Source of the DNA: Cloeon dipterum
Lineage: Eukaryota > Arthropoda > Insecta > Ephemeroptera > Baetidae
DNA: 64,000 nt
Assembly: GCF_949628265.1 (NCBI RefSeq)
Contig: NC_088790.1
Location: 5,646,545 to 5,710,544, forward strand
Direction: 5' to 3'
In this document: positions 34,526 to 47,822 of the stretch, in pieces
Layout of the letters: every line of letters starts with the position of its first letter
How positions within the stretch are numbered: the stretch's first letter is position 1
The notes under the pieces: model-generated
The model's database searches: none
Told to the model about the DNA's origin: nothing
What the model saw: the letters and a program-made list of their open reading frames with translations, nothing else
Position numbers and translations under genes: made by a program

Positions 34526-35353
34526 ATGCCGCGTCCGAGCCGAGAGTCGTACGGCGACCAGAAGCCGCCCTACTCGTACATCTCGCTGACGGCCATGGCC
34601 ATATGGAGCTCGCCGGAGAAGATGCTGCCGCTGTCCGACATCTACCGCTTCATCATGGACCGCTTCCCGTACTACCGCAAGAACACGCAGCGCTGGCAGA
34701 ATTCGCTGCGGCACAACCTGTCCTTCAACGACTGCTTCATCAAGATCCCACGGCGGCCGGACAGGCCCGGCAAGGGCGCCTACTGGGCGCTGCACCCCTC
34801 CGCGCTCGACATGTTCGAGAACGGCAGCTTCCTCCGACGCCGCAAGCGTTTCAAGCTCAAGCCCAAGGACATGGCGTCGACCGCGGTGTCACAGGTGGTG
34901 CCGCCCCCGCCGCCTCCGCCGCCCAAGACCACCCCCGGCAGCAGCTGGAAGAACAACTTCAGCATCGAGAACATTATTTCGGCATCGCCATCGCCTCCGG
35001 AGGCATCAGCGCTGCAGCCCCCGGTGGCCATGCCGCAGCCCATGCTGCCCCCGAGCTTCTTCTGCCACCAGCAGTTCCTACAGCCGCTGCTCGCCTTCCA
35101 CCCGGCCCTGATGGCCTTCTCCGCGGCCGCTGCGGCCGCCTTCTCCGCGCCGGGCATGCACATGCCGCTAAGGCCGCAGCCGCTGGCCCTGCCGCCCCCG
35201 CTCTTCGGGCACGGCATGCTGCCGTACACGCCGCCCCAGCTGCTGCCGCCCCCGCGCAGGCCGGCCGCCGCCGCCGACGAGGAGGACGCGGTCTCGTCCG
35301 CCTCGTCCGACGCCTCCCTCGGCAGCAAGTCTTTGGAGCCCGACGAGACGTGA
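34526..35353 (+). CDS. FoxB: Forkhead transcription factor, FoxB class (Drosophila fd96Ca/fd96Cb relative)
   Basis: Single-exon gene, 275 residues, ATG at 34526 in CGGCGATGCCG context, TGA at 35351-35353. The protein starts [20 protein letters not shown], the FoxB signature start, so the forkhead domain sits almost at the N-terminus (about residues 12-108). Motifs: [40 protein letters not shown] (recognition helix), [18 protein letters not shown], and [10 protein letters not shown] as in FoxB. After it come an eight-Pro run and an EH1-like Groucho-binding motif FSIENII (residues 145-151, nt 34958-34978), which FoxB proteins share. The tail is Pro/Ala/His/Met-rich with an acidic Ser-rich end. 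It is a DNA-binding developmental regulator, in insects linked to nervous system patterning. Coding GC content is far above its surroundings. Drosophila has two FoxB genes; only one is seen here. Confidence 0.96.
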   Translation: MPRPSRESYGDQKPPYSYISLTAMAIWSSPEKMLPLSDIYRFIMDRFPYYRKNTQRWQNSLRHNLSFNDCFIKIPRRPDRPGKGAYWALHPSALDMFENGSFLRRRKRFKLKPKDMASTAVSQVVPPPPPPPPKTTPGSSWKNNFSIENIISASPSPPEASALQPPVAMPQPMLPPSFFCHQQFLQPLLAFHPALMAFSAAAAAAFSAPGMHMPLRPQPLALPPPLFGHGMLPYTPPQLLPPPRRPAAAADEEDAVSSASSDASLGSKSLEPDET

Positions 35354-38347
35354 CCAACCGGACACAGTTTCTGTAGGTGAAGTGACGATATATACCAGAC
35401 AATTTTAACTCTCGCTTGTGATCTCTTGTTGCCTGCTGTGAAATTTTGAATAATCGACTCCTGAATTCGCGCGGAAAACCTTTATAGAAATGAATATTCA
35501 ACATAATCGATCGTATATGAGATCAACCAAAGAACCCCAGATTAATCGTTTTTAAATGTTCGCCAAAGATTTGTTAATTCCCGCACGAACAAGTTGGTGC
35601 TTACAGTTTCTTCAGCTCGTGCAAAACAAAAAATTAATTTGTTATCAGTAAATCACATTTGATAATAACCGTCATTGTTACATAATTTTCTGATCAAATG
35701 TAAATAGTTTAATATTTATTCAAGATAGTATCGTGAAAAGGATTTTTGTAAAATTATAATAGCACTGCTAACTTATCAAAAAAATCGCCCAATGACACTT
35801 TTTATACTTTTTGAAGCTGTGCATGCAAGTTCTATTGAAGCAAAGTGATAAAACTGACACGGTTGATAAAAAGCAATATGTGACTTTTGAGCAGTGGAAA
35901 TTAAAAACAAATAAGCTGTTATTACTTCGCTGACAATCTGCGCGTATTTGATAAGAATGGCATCCACTGATTCGGTTCTTTTTTCGATCAGCTGTAATGA
36001 GAACTGTTAGATTACACTCCTTATTTATTAGTGTACATAATACTGCCGAAAATTGCGTGCGTTGTTATAACTGCTGGGCGCCTGTGCAAAACAATAAAAA
36101 TATGATTGAAAAGATACTCTTACGTATTTAATTAATAATAATTTAAACCATCAATATATACAAACAAATTGGATTATATTTTCCAGATAAAAAACGATCA
36201 AAAATACTCAAAAGAATATAAATACATGATGCTATGATAATTATTGAACTCGTCCGCACTACATTGCGCAGACCTTGCTTAGTTGAGGCCTTTATTAACA
36301 GATGGAGCATTCGAGGCCGTGCCGCGCTCGACAAGTCGGCAAACGCATCTCACACAGCTCCAATTTATTTTATTACCCGGCGAACAGAAATTAAAAAGAA
36401 GTCATGATGTTGGAATATAAACTTTAATAGCTGCCACTTCTTTAATTGTACACACGCGGATAATACGCAATTTCTCACAGGATTTTGGTTCACATTTGCG
36501 CGAGATTATCGCGGCGAAATCTGCACCGCTCTCGTCGAGAGCAGTGTATTATCTCGCACGGCGCTGCGTCCCATAACCATTACGCCAGCAAACGCCGATT
36601 ATTAGCCGCTCTAAAATAGCAAATTAAAAACTGTTCCTCCGCGCTGATTGCACTCTATACCCACTAATTACGAAATAATTAATTGGCGCTTTTGGATATT
36701 TTAATTAATCGCTGCCGCCGCACGGAGGCATTTGGAAATATTAAAACAATGCACGCCTGCCTCTCTAATTTGCATTCGGGAACGAAACTGCTCATCGAGG
36801 CTCGGAATTTTGAAATGTTACACGCCAATTAAGCCAGCACTAAAAATATTTAACGAGAGAGCCCGCTCTATTGAATTAAAATTCAGCGTGCGCAATTAGA
36901 AATAATAACCGCCTCTCACTAGTGAAAAAAAAATTATGCACCTGACCGTCGCATGAAATTAGATGCAAAACGTCTCGATTTTGAGGAAATCATAACCGAA
37001 AAGTCGTGCTGACGGTGGCAGGTGCCTACTTTTTCGTTAATTTCCGATTAATTTCATGCGTAAAAGAGCACGCATAGGAAAATACGACCTAAACATGGCA
37101 GATGCTTCGCTGTCGATAATTATTGACCGCTGCTATTTTTAATTGTCGCGTCACTCACTCGCCAGCCTGTGAATAATATAAGATGGTAACCTGGTATTAT
37201 TAATTGCCCGGTCTAGAAAACAGAAATTTGATCCGCGCACCGATGATTTTGCAAAACTGGTATTAGCATTGGCATTTAAGAAAACTAACACTGCTCTGCG
37301 TGGAGATTTCCGTTCTGATATAGCCGAACTAGAGCATCTGTTTGTTCAAAATTCGATGAAAATGATAAATTAGTCAGAGAAGATTGATGTTACGAATTTA
37401 ATTTGCTGAGGCTAATAGAGTATCGAATAAACTATTGATTATCGGCAATCTCATTTGAATCTCAAATTTCGTCAAAGTCTCGATCGAGTTTACTTGCACA
37501 CTCATGAATTCTGGATGTTTTAAAATTATTAATCTCTATATACAAGCTTCCGTGCAAACCGATTCATCATCGTATACTCATATAAAGTATGCATAAAAAA
37601 TACGCCAGTCTTTAAGACGGAGTAATTAGAAAAATGAATCTTCTCGGCTAAACGCCCGGCCTGCTAATCACGTAAATTGGCCTCGCAGACTACACACTTT
37701 CCACTTTAAAAAAATAAATTAACCTTTTAACATCTTGCCGGTATTTAAAGCATTCAATTTATTAAAAGAGGGCGCATATTTTTATTCCACGCGGCTGATC
37801 TATCATGTTTCCACTCCTCAAGTTTAATCACGCATTTAATTCGAAAACAAGGCAGCTTAATTTGCGCTCTCGCCTTCTTCGCAGCGTGAAATGCAATTTG
37901 AAAAGCGCTCTCTCAGCAAATAGTCTTTTTGTTTATTGAGCGGCTCCGCTTTGCCTTTTCCTTACTAAACGTTTGGCCATTCGCTTTTGGCTCGGCCGCG
38001 CGCGATTTGATGAATGGTCATTTCTTACTCCATGCTGAGAAGCACTCACCAGAAACGATAATTCACGCAATTCAAACATCTAACCATTCGCCTTCACACC
38101 TGCAAGCCGAGCTAAACTTGTTTCAGTTAGATACTGTGCATCATGCTTTTCTATTTGAATAATGCGTGTGTGTGATCTGGAAAGTTTTGCTTTGGGCTCT
38201 AGATAGAAAACTAATTTATATGTGTTCATTATGCAGCGCACCTGTTCCACTCCTGAATCACTTAAGACATATTTTTCAGATAGGTTTAAGTATTATTTCA
38301 TCACAATCCATATCAAACTTGCATCATGAACATAAACTATACAGTTA
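35354..38347. other. FoxB 3' region and downstream gene-free DNA
   Basis: FoxB 3'UTR followed by AT-rich DNA. AATAAA at 36093-36098 is a candidate poly(A) site but is 740 nt from the stop. From about 36360 to 37260 and 37600 to 38000, stretches with TAATTA and moderate GC look unlike the plain AT-rich filler and are candidate regulatory blocks. No exon or RNA gene supported. Confidence 0.4.
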
Positions 38348-38955
38348 GGAATGTGTAAAAATTATTTATTTAAGTCTGTTTCTTAGCATAAAATTACCAA
38401 ATAAATTTGTTGAACTATCCATTTTGACGAGAGTTCGGTAAATAATCGGTTTCTAATATTTTTTCTAAGCACTATCAGTAAAACAAGCCACGTGTTTTTT
38501 ATTTATAATGATAAATTATTTATTTCAACGAATAAACTGATGAAATTTATCGGATTATTTGAAAAATTTCAAGTTTTTCGTGTAGGAAAACACGACCACT
38601 GGATTCTCTGTGAGAAGCTACCGCTGTAAAAGGGTTTAACTCGCAGTAATTTTGAAATGGATGCATAGTTCCCTGAAATATTTAAAAAGAAATTGGGGAA
38701 CGTGTCTCAAAGCGCGGGAAAATCATGAATTTGGTCGTTTTTAATGAAAATGCAAGGACATTTTTAAATAAAAGGTTAGGATTATTTAAAAAGGCACGGA
38801 AAGTGCCGTAATGCGCGGTAAATGGTAATACAATTTTCTCTCTCTATCCCGAAATTTTCCTGAAATTCGATTTTCAAGATGCTTCAATCCTCATTTGATG
38901 GCCCGAACATCACAGTGGCCACAGAAAAAAATGGACTGCTGGTTTTGCACATCCC
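38348..38955 (+). mobile_element. TIR element family A, copy 2
   Basis: Begins GGAATGTGTAAAAATTATTT and ends GGTTTTGCACATCCC. Internal block GGATTCTCTGTGAGAAGC (about 38599) matches copy 1 in reverse complement and copy 3 directly; CTCATTTGATGGCCCGAACA (about 38891) matches copy 3 at about 48244. No coding capacity. Confidence 0.68.
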
Positions 38956-41560
38956 TGACCCACTTTTTATATTCTGGCTTCATTTAGTTTTAATCGTCTT
39001 TAAATTTTTGAATGTCTAAAGCGCACACTTTACAAGGAAAACAGAGAAATTTATTCGTCTGTGTACACGATTCTAAAAATAGTAATCAGAGCAATGCCGG
39101 CAGCATAATGAAACGCGCTGGTATACTCGCAATTATTTAATAAAATGTTCACTGACAAAAGTGTGCTCGAGGACGTTTGCTTTTCACGTCAATTTCAGTC
39201 AGTTTTCTTGACAGACTAGAAAATCTCTGATCACACTCGTTGCCCTGTGGCTTCCTACTTGAGTGTTGCATGTCACTTCACAATCCTTTTCTGACGAGGA
39301 AAAACGCCGAGCGTGCTATTAACTGCTGGCCAAATAACAGAGAAACTATACCGAGCTATCATTACACTGTACACATAACTTTAACATTTACATAATTCCG
39401 TAGCAGGACAAAAGTCTCACACTCCTACCGAAAAAAACGAATCAAAATGACGGCCCTGAAATTTATTCCATGAATTTTTGATCCGCGCGGTCCAATCATT
39501 ACCCATATTTGGTGTCAAAGCTGTTTATTGATTCTTCTGGCGACGTTGGTGCTTTCCAGCCAAACAGATTTTGATTAGAAGTCCGGACGCCGCACGCTGG
39601 CGTATATTTGAGGAAGAATTATGATAATTTGGGAATGGCATTCCGGGCGCCGGGCGAGCTTGCATGAATTTTTTCCGTGGATCTGAAAAGGCAGGCGGCT
39701 CGAGAGCCGGCGGCTTGTTTTTCAAGCAAGAACCAACAGTCGAAACGCCGGTGTGTCCAAATAGTGCCTAATGATAGTGTACGCGCCGCCGAAGCCCCCA
39801 AGGCTCCTCCACAGATTGTCGGAGTGCTAGTCTAGTAATCTTAGCGTTGGCTATCGGCACATCAACTCGGTAATTACAATGAGCCCTTTTCTCCTCCCAA
39901 TCCTCGCACCTGCGGACCAACTCCCTGTCTTAACATCAAAAACCTGCACCGCGCCGCTTCGCCATGCTAAAAGAGCAAACCCGTTCGAGTCCGTCTCTTT
40001 GAAATATATAAACCAACCTTTCGTACCTAAGTTTCGTAACCTCAATAACCATCCAGTGTGGGTTCTTTGCAGATATCAAATAGCACCAGAACATTTTTGA
40101 TTGTATATAGAGCAACAAATTGGAAATATTCATCATAATAATTAATAGATATCATATTTTATTAAAGGTCCGCTGAGGTGAACTTTTTTCACCATTTTGT
40201 GATTAAAACGGAAGATTGTTAAGTGGACACTTCTTGTTGATATCCAGTTATTGGTGGTTATTAATACTAATGACAAATTGGTCCCAACAAAAAGGTTTTT
40301 CTAACTTTATAAAGTGCCGACAAAGTTTACCTCATAAAGTGGGCCTTAATGAAAAACAAATGGCCTTCTCTTACTTAGTAGTTCTTTGAAAACAAAAATG
40401 AATGAATATTTGAAAAGTGTATTTACATTTTAATGGTATACTTTTATATATAAATAAAACAATGATCCCATGCGTTTTCGTCCTCTATGACCAGAATTGA
40501 TCATGAGTGAAATATTTATTTTTTTATACCTGGTTTAATAATTTCCAGCATTGATTACGCTAACTTTTGAACGACCAACTAATGACAAATTTAGGGAATA
40601 TAATCATAAAGGAGGATTTTATTTTCCCCCCTCTGTCAAACCAAAATGAAATTCGCATTTCAATGTCCCATAAAATCTGAGAGAATAAATTTTAATTAGT
40701 GAAATCGTGCTTCCAACATCAAAAACTTCCAGAGAAATTATTTATTTTATGTATTTTACAACTATCAAGAAGTCTTTGATGCGTAATATAGTGCCGAAAT
40801 TAAATTGTAGTGGAAGTAAGGAGAGTAAGTGGATTGATGCAAAAGAGAGTACATATTTTTTGTTAATTATTGGCTTCAATAAATTAATTTAATTTCTAGT
40901 TTTAACAATTATATTATTTAATACATTTTTAATTATCAAAACAAGACCTTGCTACATTTAAAATGAAAATTTGGCTAATTTTCTCCAATATTTACAGCGC
41001 TTGACCGTATTTTCATTGCTTAATTATGAGATCTATTCAACGGTTTTTTGAGGAGAATTCCTTTTTTATAAATTAATGAAGATTTCAAGTAGATAAACAG
41101 CGTTTTGCACTCTGAAAAACATGCAAACTTTGCGGCCTCTTTTCTAAAAAAAATTCAATGCTACCTAGGTCAACTGAATCCCCACGCCATCATCGTTGTA
41201 ATTTTTTTCCTTTTTACCCGACCAATTAGCAACGTCAAATCTTCGGGGAAAGTTGCAAGGCTTGAGGTATATAGAAGCGCGATATCTTTTCGATCCATAA
41301 CTTGGAGATGAGGAGCTATATAATAATAGGCGTCAATCAAAAATACACTGGATAAGATCGACCTTTTTATTTCTGACTTTCCTCTGGGGTCGCTGGCGGC
41401 CAAACATGATTCAGTTCGGCAGGGAAAATATATTCTTTTGATGATTCAAATGAAATTTGACAGCAAATAAGAATAGACAGTCTTTCATTGTCACCTCAAG
41501 AACTGGCATTCACCTCCATTTTGCTCGTGCATGCCACACGAGTCTTTCGATGATAAAAGT

Positions 41561-41585
41561 ACACACAAACACACACACACACACA
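41561..41585. repeat. (AC)n microsatellite
   Basis: Imperfect AC run. Confidence 0.9.
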
Positions 41586-42156
41586 GTGTGAGTTCCTAGT
41601 TCCAGTTTGTATGCAAATGAGAACAAAATGGCAAACGCCTTGTGTGTATATAATGTGCGGCGGCGAACTCGATAAATTAATGCGGTGGTTTGTTTTAACA
41701 CGCGAAAAACAAATGCTGTGATGAATAATTTAGCGGCCTCTTCTCTCTTCCTTTGTGTGTGTAAGCGATTGTTAACTTTACGGCCGCGCTCCTCCTCTCG
41801 CGCGCCCTTATCTAGACGCACACGCGGCATTTACATACGCGAAGGAATCGAAAATCAGAGATGCCGAATGCGAGAAAGGAAAAAACGGCCCGCGCATATA
41901 TTTATCCAGAGCGGCGGCGGCGTCTTATTGTAATGTGAAAATGTAATTTCGGTTATCAAATATTTCAATCTTATTCCGCTCTCATTTACACCTAGCGCTC
42001 TCGTGGACTGCCTGGTGCGATATTTCATTGTTCCTCCTCCTTTTATGTTTGTTGTCCAGCCCCTTATTCAATTCGGAAAATACTGATTACTATCGTTTTA
42101 TTTCGGACGAGTCATCAGAAGTGAAGGGCACTCCTTAATTAATGCACACACAACGT

Positions 42157-42180
42157 ACACACACACACACACACACACAC
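42157..42180. repeat. (AC)12 microsatellite
   Basis: Pure AC run of 24 nt. Confidence 0.95.
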
Positions 42181-44849
42181 ATTCGCGCTGCGTGCGTGTA
42201 CTTTCGGCGGCGCAGATGAGTTCTTGACGAGCACCAACATAAGTTATTCGCCGACCCCTTAAGTCAATAATCACCGCGCCGAATTTATTTTTTTTCTCTC
42301 TCAATCGCCGTCGTGACGAACACTTGCGCTCAGCAATCATACAGGATGTTGCCGCGTGCATTCGGTTTTAGATTAGCAATTTATTTGGCACCACACTGCT
42401 CGCCAACCATTGTTCTGCAACATGAATATTTGCGAACAGCTTGAAATTTGCATAAGGCGAGACATTGTTGACAGTTGTGCTTATCGCGTGAAATATATTC
42501 CTTTACAAGCACTCGATCTGTTATTGAATATACTCATACTAAAACAAAACTAAAATTTGTAATAACATAAAATTGAGCAGTAAAATTAAATGGAAAAAAT
42601 ATTTCTAAACTAGGTCACTTTGTAATATCGTCTTTGAGTTTCTTAATTAAAAATTATCTAACAACAATATGTGTTGTGCAATTTTGTCAATTTGTAAAAA
42701 TAAAATAAAAATCCTTGTTACAGACGCATAAATGAATCCTATAAAGGTTTTATTGATAAAAGCATTTTAAAATTAATTTGCCTTTCCCACTGGAGATTGA
42801 AAACTGAAAATATACGACCAAAACCATTTCATCGAAGGGAAAGAATAATTTTAAATAATTTAAAAACAAGTTTTTACCTTCATAATAACAGAAAAAAATT
42901 ATTTTGGGTTGAACATTTTGTACATATTGACAAAAAAACTAATTATTAGTCTTACTTAGTCTGACCAAAAATCAAAATCAAATTCTTTCCTTCATTGTTT
43001 TAGGAACAAATTAATATATTTTAATTGTTAGGGACAGCTTAATTTAATTAATTAGTTAGTGGCTGTCATCTAATTCAGTTTTAAAATTTTTTACATGGTG
43101 TGTGACTTTTTGCGATGGAAATTGGTATATGTTGCGGCATTTCCAACCAACGTCTCTCCAATAAATCTTGTGTCAGTTCTTTGGTCTTGCTTTTTATGCA
43201 GATTCGTGAAAATTAGTGCACATATCTTGCGTCTCGGTATCCATATTCAGTTTGCAAATGAGATAAATGAGGAGCAGGCGGGCATTTGAAAGGACCCGCG
43301 GCGGATTTGAATTTATATTGGATTATGATGGAGGTAATTTCATCAACATCAAGAGCGGCGCAGAAAAAGTGTTTTCCCGTGCGAGACGTGCGTTATTACC
43401 GCGGGCGTATTTCGGCTTCCCTTAGCCCAACACCTCGGCTGATTTATGGAGCCCGCTGGATAAACATTCAATAATAAATTCCGACCTCAACTTGCGCGTT
43501 AGAGACATCGGCCCCGCAGTGTGAGTGTGTGTGTGTGTGTCTTCAAAGGTGTAAATCGTCAGTTTAATTATTGTATGCTAAAGAAGCTCTCGCCTCTCGG
43601 CCGCGCCGCCGACCAGCCGACCAGAATGCGTCTTCTCTGAAATTGAATAAAAAGGCAGGCAGGCACAAAAAATAAAAACACGAGCGGCCTCTTTGCTGCG
43701 CCGACTGACCGGCCTCAAAATTAATGAATAAATCGTTCAAGAGGCATTACCGATAATTACCGGGCTTTAGTTTTTGTCTCACGCTCAAATTAAACGACCT
43801 GTCGGTGCTTAATCCACACACAGCAGGACCGAATTAATTAAGGATTGCCCGGCGAGCGAGCGAGCGAAATTTGCATCCATCCACAAATAAAAATTCGAAC
43901 TCTGTCAAGAGTTATGGGCCCCTTTTCAAGTTTGCCGCCGTCACAGGCAGACAATGAGGAATCTTATTTATTCAGCGCGTGTCTGAAAAAAGAACAAATT
44001 CCCTTTGTGCTGCTCACATCGCATTTACAATTTGTCGAACAGCTAGAAAAGTGATTGACTGGGCGTGATTAAGATCTGATCGAGTTATATACATTTTCCG
44101 TGGCGCACTCAAACACCTTTCCAACAACTCCGCGTTATGTGTTTCCTAGCAGGCGAACATAAATATTAAATTCATGCACTGTCATACACTTAATGACCCT
44201 GTCTCAATATCGCAGCCATCGCACATAACATGTAGCTGCAGCCTCTCTTCAATGCTCGGCGCGTATAATATAATATTATGGGCCAGCTCTAATGATCCGT
44301 TGATTTGATTGTTTAGCGTTTATAAAATAATGGAGCAATTATCAGCGCGCCGAGCGTTGCTCATAATTCCAGCCTGCCTTGTGCCTTTACCCAATAATAG
44401 GCAGCTTATTATTATTAAAAGCCCTCTCGCTGGCTTCACTTCAATTCTTTAAGTACCAAATACATGCACCTGATGTTTTTTATTGAGCACAAGACACGTC
44501 GGAGCCTCCTTCACGAACGGGTCTGTTTAAAAGAATTATAAATAATAAACTGGAGCTGAGCTGAAGGTAGCTAGTTTAAAATTATAATAAAAAAATCTCC
44601 TGCTAATGCTGGACATGAAGGATTTTTTTTAATTTGCTATTAACCATTTTTATAAATAATGTTGTGTTTTATACTGGTTAATCAATGTCATGGTACGAGC
44701 AAGAAAAGGAGATGATTGTTCATAATCAAGGGTCATAATATCCAATCGCTGCTCTGGATGACAAAAATCAAACGCCCTAATATCAGACAGATTCATTTTA
44801 AATATAAATATAAAAATTGGAGAAATTCAAAAGTTAGAAATTTAACAAG

Positions 44850-45473
44850 TCAATTGATTCCAGAGGGTCGAATTATGTCAGGCAGCTGAACTACACATAG
44901 TTGACAATACGACACGGAATGACAAAAATCAGCAGACGCGCCAAAATCGTTACTTTGGCGGTTTTGGTCTGAAACTATCCATGTAAGAAAGCCAGAGAGA
45001 AGGAAGTGACACATTCTCTGATTGTGTTCTTGACTGTCCTGAGATTGAGACGGGCCACTGGCTGTCACTTTGGCGCTGCCGTCTCGATCTTACGACATCA
45101 CTATGCCAGAAAGCCAATCAAAAAGATCTGATTGGTTGCGGGCGAACTCGTGGCACATATCTCTGCTAAATTCAGACAAAAATCCACCAAAGAAGTGGTT
45201 TATACGTTTCCGCTAACTTTCAGCACGCCGAGTTAAATTGTCAACCGAATGAGTTAGCTTTTTCAACAAATTTGACCCTCAGGAATCGATTGGTACAATC
45301 CAGTGCAACGTTAAAGATCTATTTTTCACGAAAACAAAATGCTGATATTGAAGGACACAAAGGGATTATGGTGGCTGCCGAAAGACCAAAACGGTCCGGG
45401 GGTAGTATGGTGGCTGCCGAAAGGTGGCGCTCTCTCCTTCCCTGGCTGCCTGAGTATAATATGGTGCCACCGT
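44850..45473. other. Probable transposon-derived flank
   Basis: Adjoins the gypsy fragment. It contains a near-direct repeat of TATGGTGGCTGCCGAAAG (45367 and 45409) and AGTGCAAC (45302) that recurs near 45822 on the far side of the pol remnant. No intact frame is recognised; origin from the same or a nested element is inference. Confidence 0.35.
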
Positions 45474-45835
45474 TACTTGTTGGAGGGACACGAGTTTGTG
45501 ATTTATACAGATCAAAAAGCCCTTGAATACGCATTCACGAAAAATAGAACAGACTGTTCTAATGGCACATCAGGGCGGCCTTCAGGGTGCGATGAAATCG
45601 CTCAATGAGGCTGTTGGCGTCAACTCTGGAGAGTGCGTCGTCGACAATGTTCGCTTTCCCAGGCACATATACCTGATGTCCGTGCAAAACTCACCAATCA
45701 ACTGTAAGTGGCGAATCTGGCGAGGAGAACAGTCCGTTCTATTTTTCGTGAATGCATATTCAAGGGCTTTTTGATCTGTATAAATCACAAACTCGTGTCC
45801 CGCCAATGGATATTTTAACCAGTGCAACAATTATT
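45474..45835 (-). mobile_element. Degenerate Ty3/gypsy-type pol fragment (RNase H joined to integrase), with inverted duplication
   Basis: On the minus strand from about 45830, a retroelement RNase H segment is readable (GHEFVIYTDQKALEYAF, then RQIRHLQLIGEF and DIRY). After a frame slip, a PGK...DALSR-like RNase H end follows, and then an ERFHRTLKAA-like integrase segment directly, so the DNA between RNase H and the integrase core is missing. On the plus strand at 45474-45557 the same RNase H block occurs again (LLEGHEFVIYTDQKALEYAF), giving an inverted pair about 180 bp apart. Frames are broken and no LTR or PBS was found. It is a dead remnant. Confidence 0.8.
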
Positions 45836-47822
45836 TAGCAAAAGTTGGAATCAATAGAAAATAAAAAGTCCGTTTTAAAATTAGTGCAATAAAGCTCATC
45901 GCCAGATGATGTCCCGGGAAATTACTCGAGACGCGCTTGGGCCCGTTTGACTGAGAAGGTTCTATTCTAACGTGAGGCTTCAAATAATTACAGCAGCAGC
46001 AGTGGATGGCGTGCGTTAGAAGTGCAGATGCTGCTGCTGTTTTGTGTGTTTGTCAGTGCTGCTGCTGGGATCACGGTTTGATTTGAGCCGGAATGATCAT
46101 CATTAGCCGAATAATAGCCGCTTCTCACTTTGCGGACCTCGGATTATCGAAGGAAATTAAATGCAGCCGTCTGTCCATTCGGCTTCCGCTTTCGAAAAAG
46201 TCTCGAATAATTTTTACTTCGGCAATTACCGTGTAATTGATTGCAATGGCGCACATCGGCGAATGTACATCAGTTAAAAAGTGGCTGGAAAAAAGCCGCT
46301 CGCGCATAGCTGCGGGTCAAATCACGCCGAAAAGTGGCCGGCACTCTTATCTGCCGGCTAATTAGCAATCAAACGGTGTAATTTGGCCGCGCGTCGGCGA
46401 AAATTGCGATCGCCGCAGCAGAGTGTAATCGAATTACCAGCGGGACAAGCCGGTTGCATACTGGTCAAGGGGTGTTCGTCCATCGGCGCGATAAAATCTC
46501 GGCGCTCTCGGCTCAGGCAGACAGACCCGGCCCTTTATTGGAATATCGCGTTTGTGTCGGCTTTCATTGAACTTGAAAGCAGAAAGATTTAGTGATGTAT
46601 TTATACGTGAACGGCTTAGATGATGATTACGGGCGAGCAGCCCAGGCAACGACTGAGGAGGAGGAGGAGGCGACTCTGCGCTGGGAATAATCTACATGCT
46701 GAGAGATGCCGCCAACATGGAGTAGTAGATTTTAATCAAGGATAAAAGTGGACCGGCTGATTGGATTGCTCCTCAAAATGTCGGATTTCGACACTCGCGT
46801 AGACAAAATCTGTTTGCTCAGCACCTCAAATGAGATTCGATTTAAAAATAAAAAAAGAGCGGTTCATCAAAGAAAATGAAATAAAAACGTTTAGATTTAA
46901 TGAGATTATAGTTTCCCAAGAAAGTTTTATACGTTGATGTTTTTAAAGAGGATTGATACAGGGCAACAATAATTATTGATCTTAAATGAAATTTTGACAA
47001 AAATTAGCTATTGATCAATTTGTTAGTTGAAATACAATTGTGCGATATTCAAATCAGGACCGAATAAGAGTAGTTAAATTTAAGATTTTTTTTCTTAATT
47101 TCTCAAACAAAACGGTTTGTCAATAATCTTTGCTTGATTTCAATTCCTCTTGTCTATGCATGCAACGGCCGGTGTGCAAATTTCCCTTCTGACGAAATAA
47201 ATAAGAAAACAGTGTCCGCCGCATGCCAAATTTTGGGTCAATTTTCTCACAAATTTAACCAGCAATCAAATAGGATATTTCAGCTTTTCCCCAATTTTCA
47301 CAGTTTAGCAGTGTACATATCCACTTTAAAGATTTGAGGCTTAGCTTGCAGGCCACGGCCTAAAATCGCGGACCCGCCGTTCGAGATGGCCACTTTGTGT
47401 ATGGATAGTGGCGGCGAGAAAAAGAGGTGAGAGCTGCAGTGTAATTTACTCGGAGCAATGATGAGTTGTAAGAGAGCCAGCAATTAGAGTGCCAAGCCGC
47501 GCGTCAAAACACACTGCCTAATGGCGCATTAACCACTCCGTGTGCTTACTTAAGTATAGAGCGCTACATTCAACAACGTATTATTTCTCTCTTTATTATT
47601 TTCCTTCCAATTGCGAATTTATCGTCGCGGTCCGCGTTCACGCCGCTCGAGAACAAACAACAGAAAAGAGTGCTTTTTGCGCTCACGTGCGTCCTTTTCG
47701 CCGCATTTCTGCTGCGTGCCGGCGCGCTAAACACTGGATGTAATCAACTTCAACTTCAGCTCTTCTCAAGAACTTAAACTGTTGTAGGATTCCTATTTAA
47801 TCATTTCAAGAATGGCTACGAA
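45836..47822. other. Gene-free DNA between transposon remnants
   Basis: No supported exon. CAG/CTG triplet clusters at 45991-46002, 46031-46039 and 46056-46066 could pair with each other. GC-richer blocks lie at about 46080-46680 and 47340-47740. Confidence 0.4.

Larger units (their letters stand above)
38956..44849. other. Gene-free DNA with CA/GT microsatellites
   Basis: No supported exon or RNA gene. Simple repeats: (AC)n at 41561-41585, (AC)12 at 42157-42180, (GT)8 at 43525-43540. GC-richer blocks with TAATTA-type sites lie at about 41660-42060, 43290-43900 and 44060-44450, alternating with plain AT-rich sequence. They are candidates for FoxB-linked regulatory elements on position alone. 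Confidence 0.4.

Noticed and set aside
34516-35376. 286-codon alternative frame and several antisense frames over FoxB
   Set aside because: Low-complexity Ala/Arg/Pro translations caused by high GC at FoxB; only the frame from 34526 encodes the forkhead domain.
45991-46066. CAG/CTG triplet clusters as a structured RNA
   Set aside because: Simple triplet runs that pair only because of their repeat composition; no other support.
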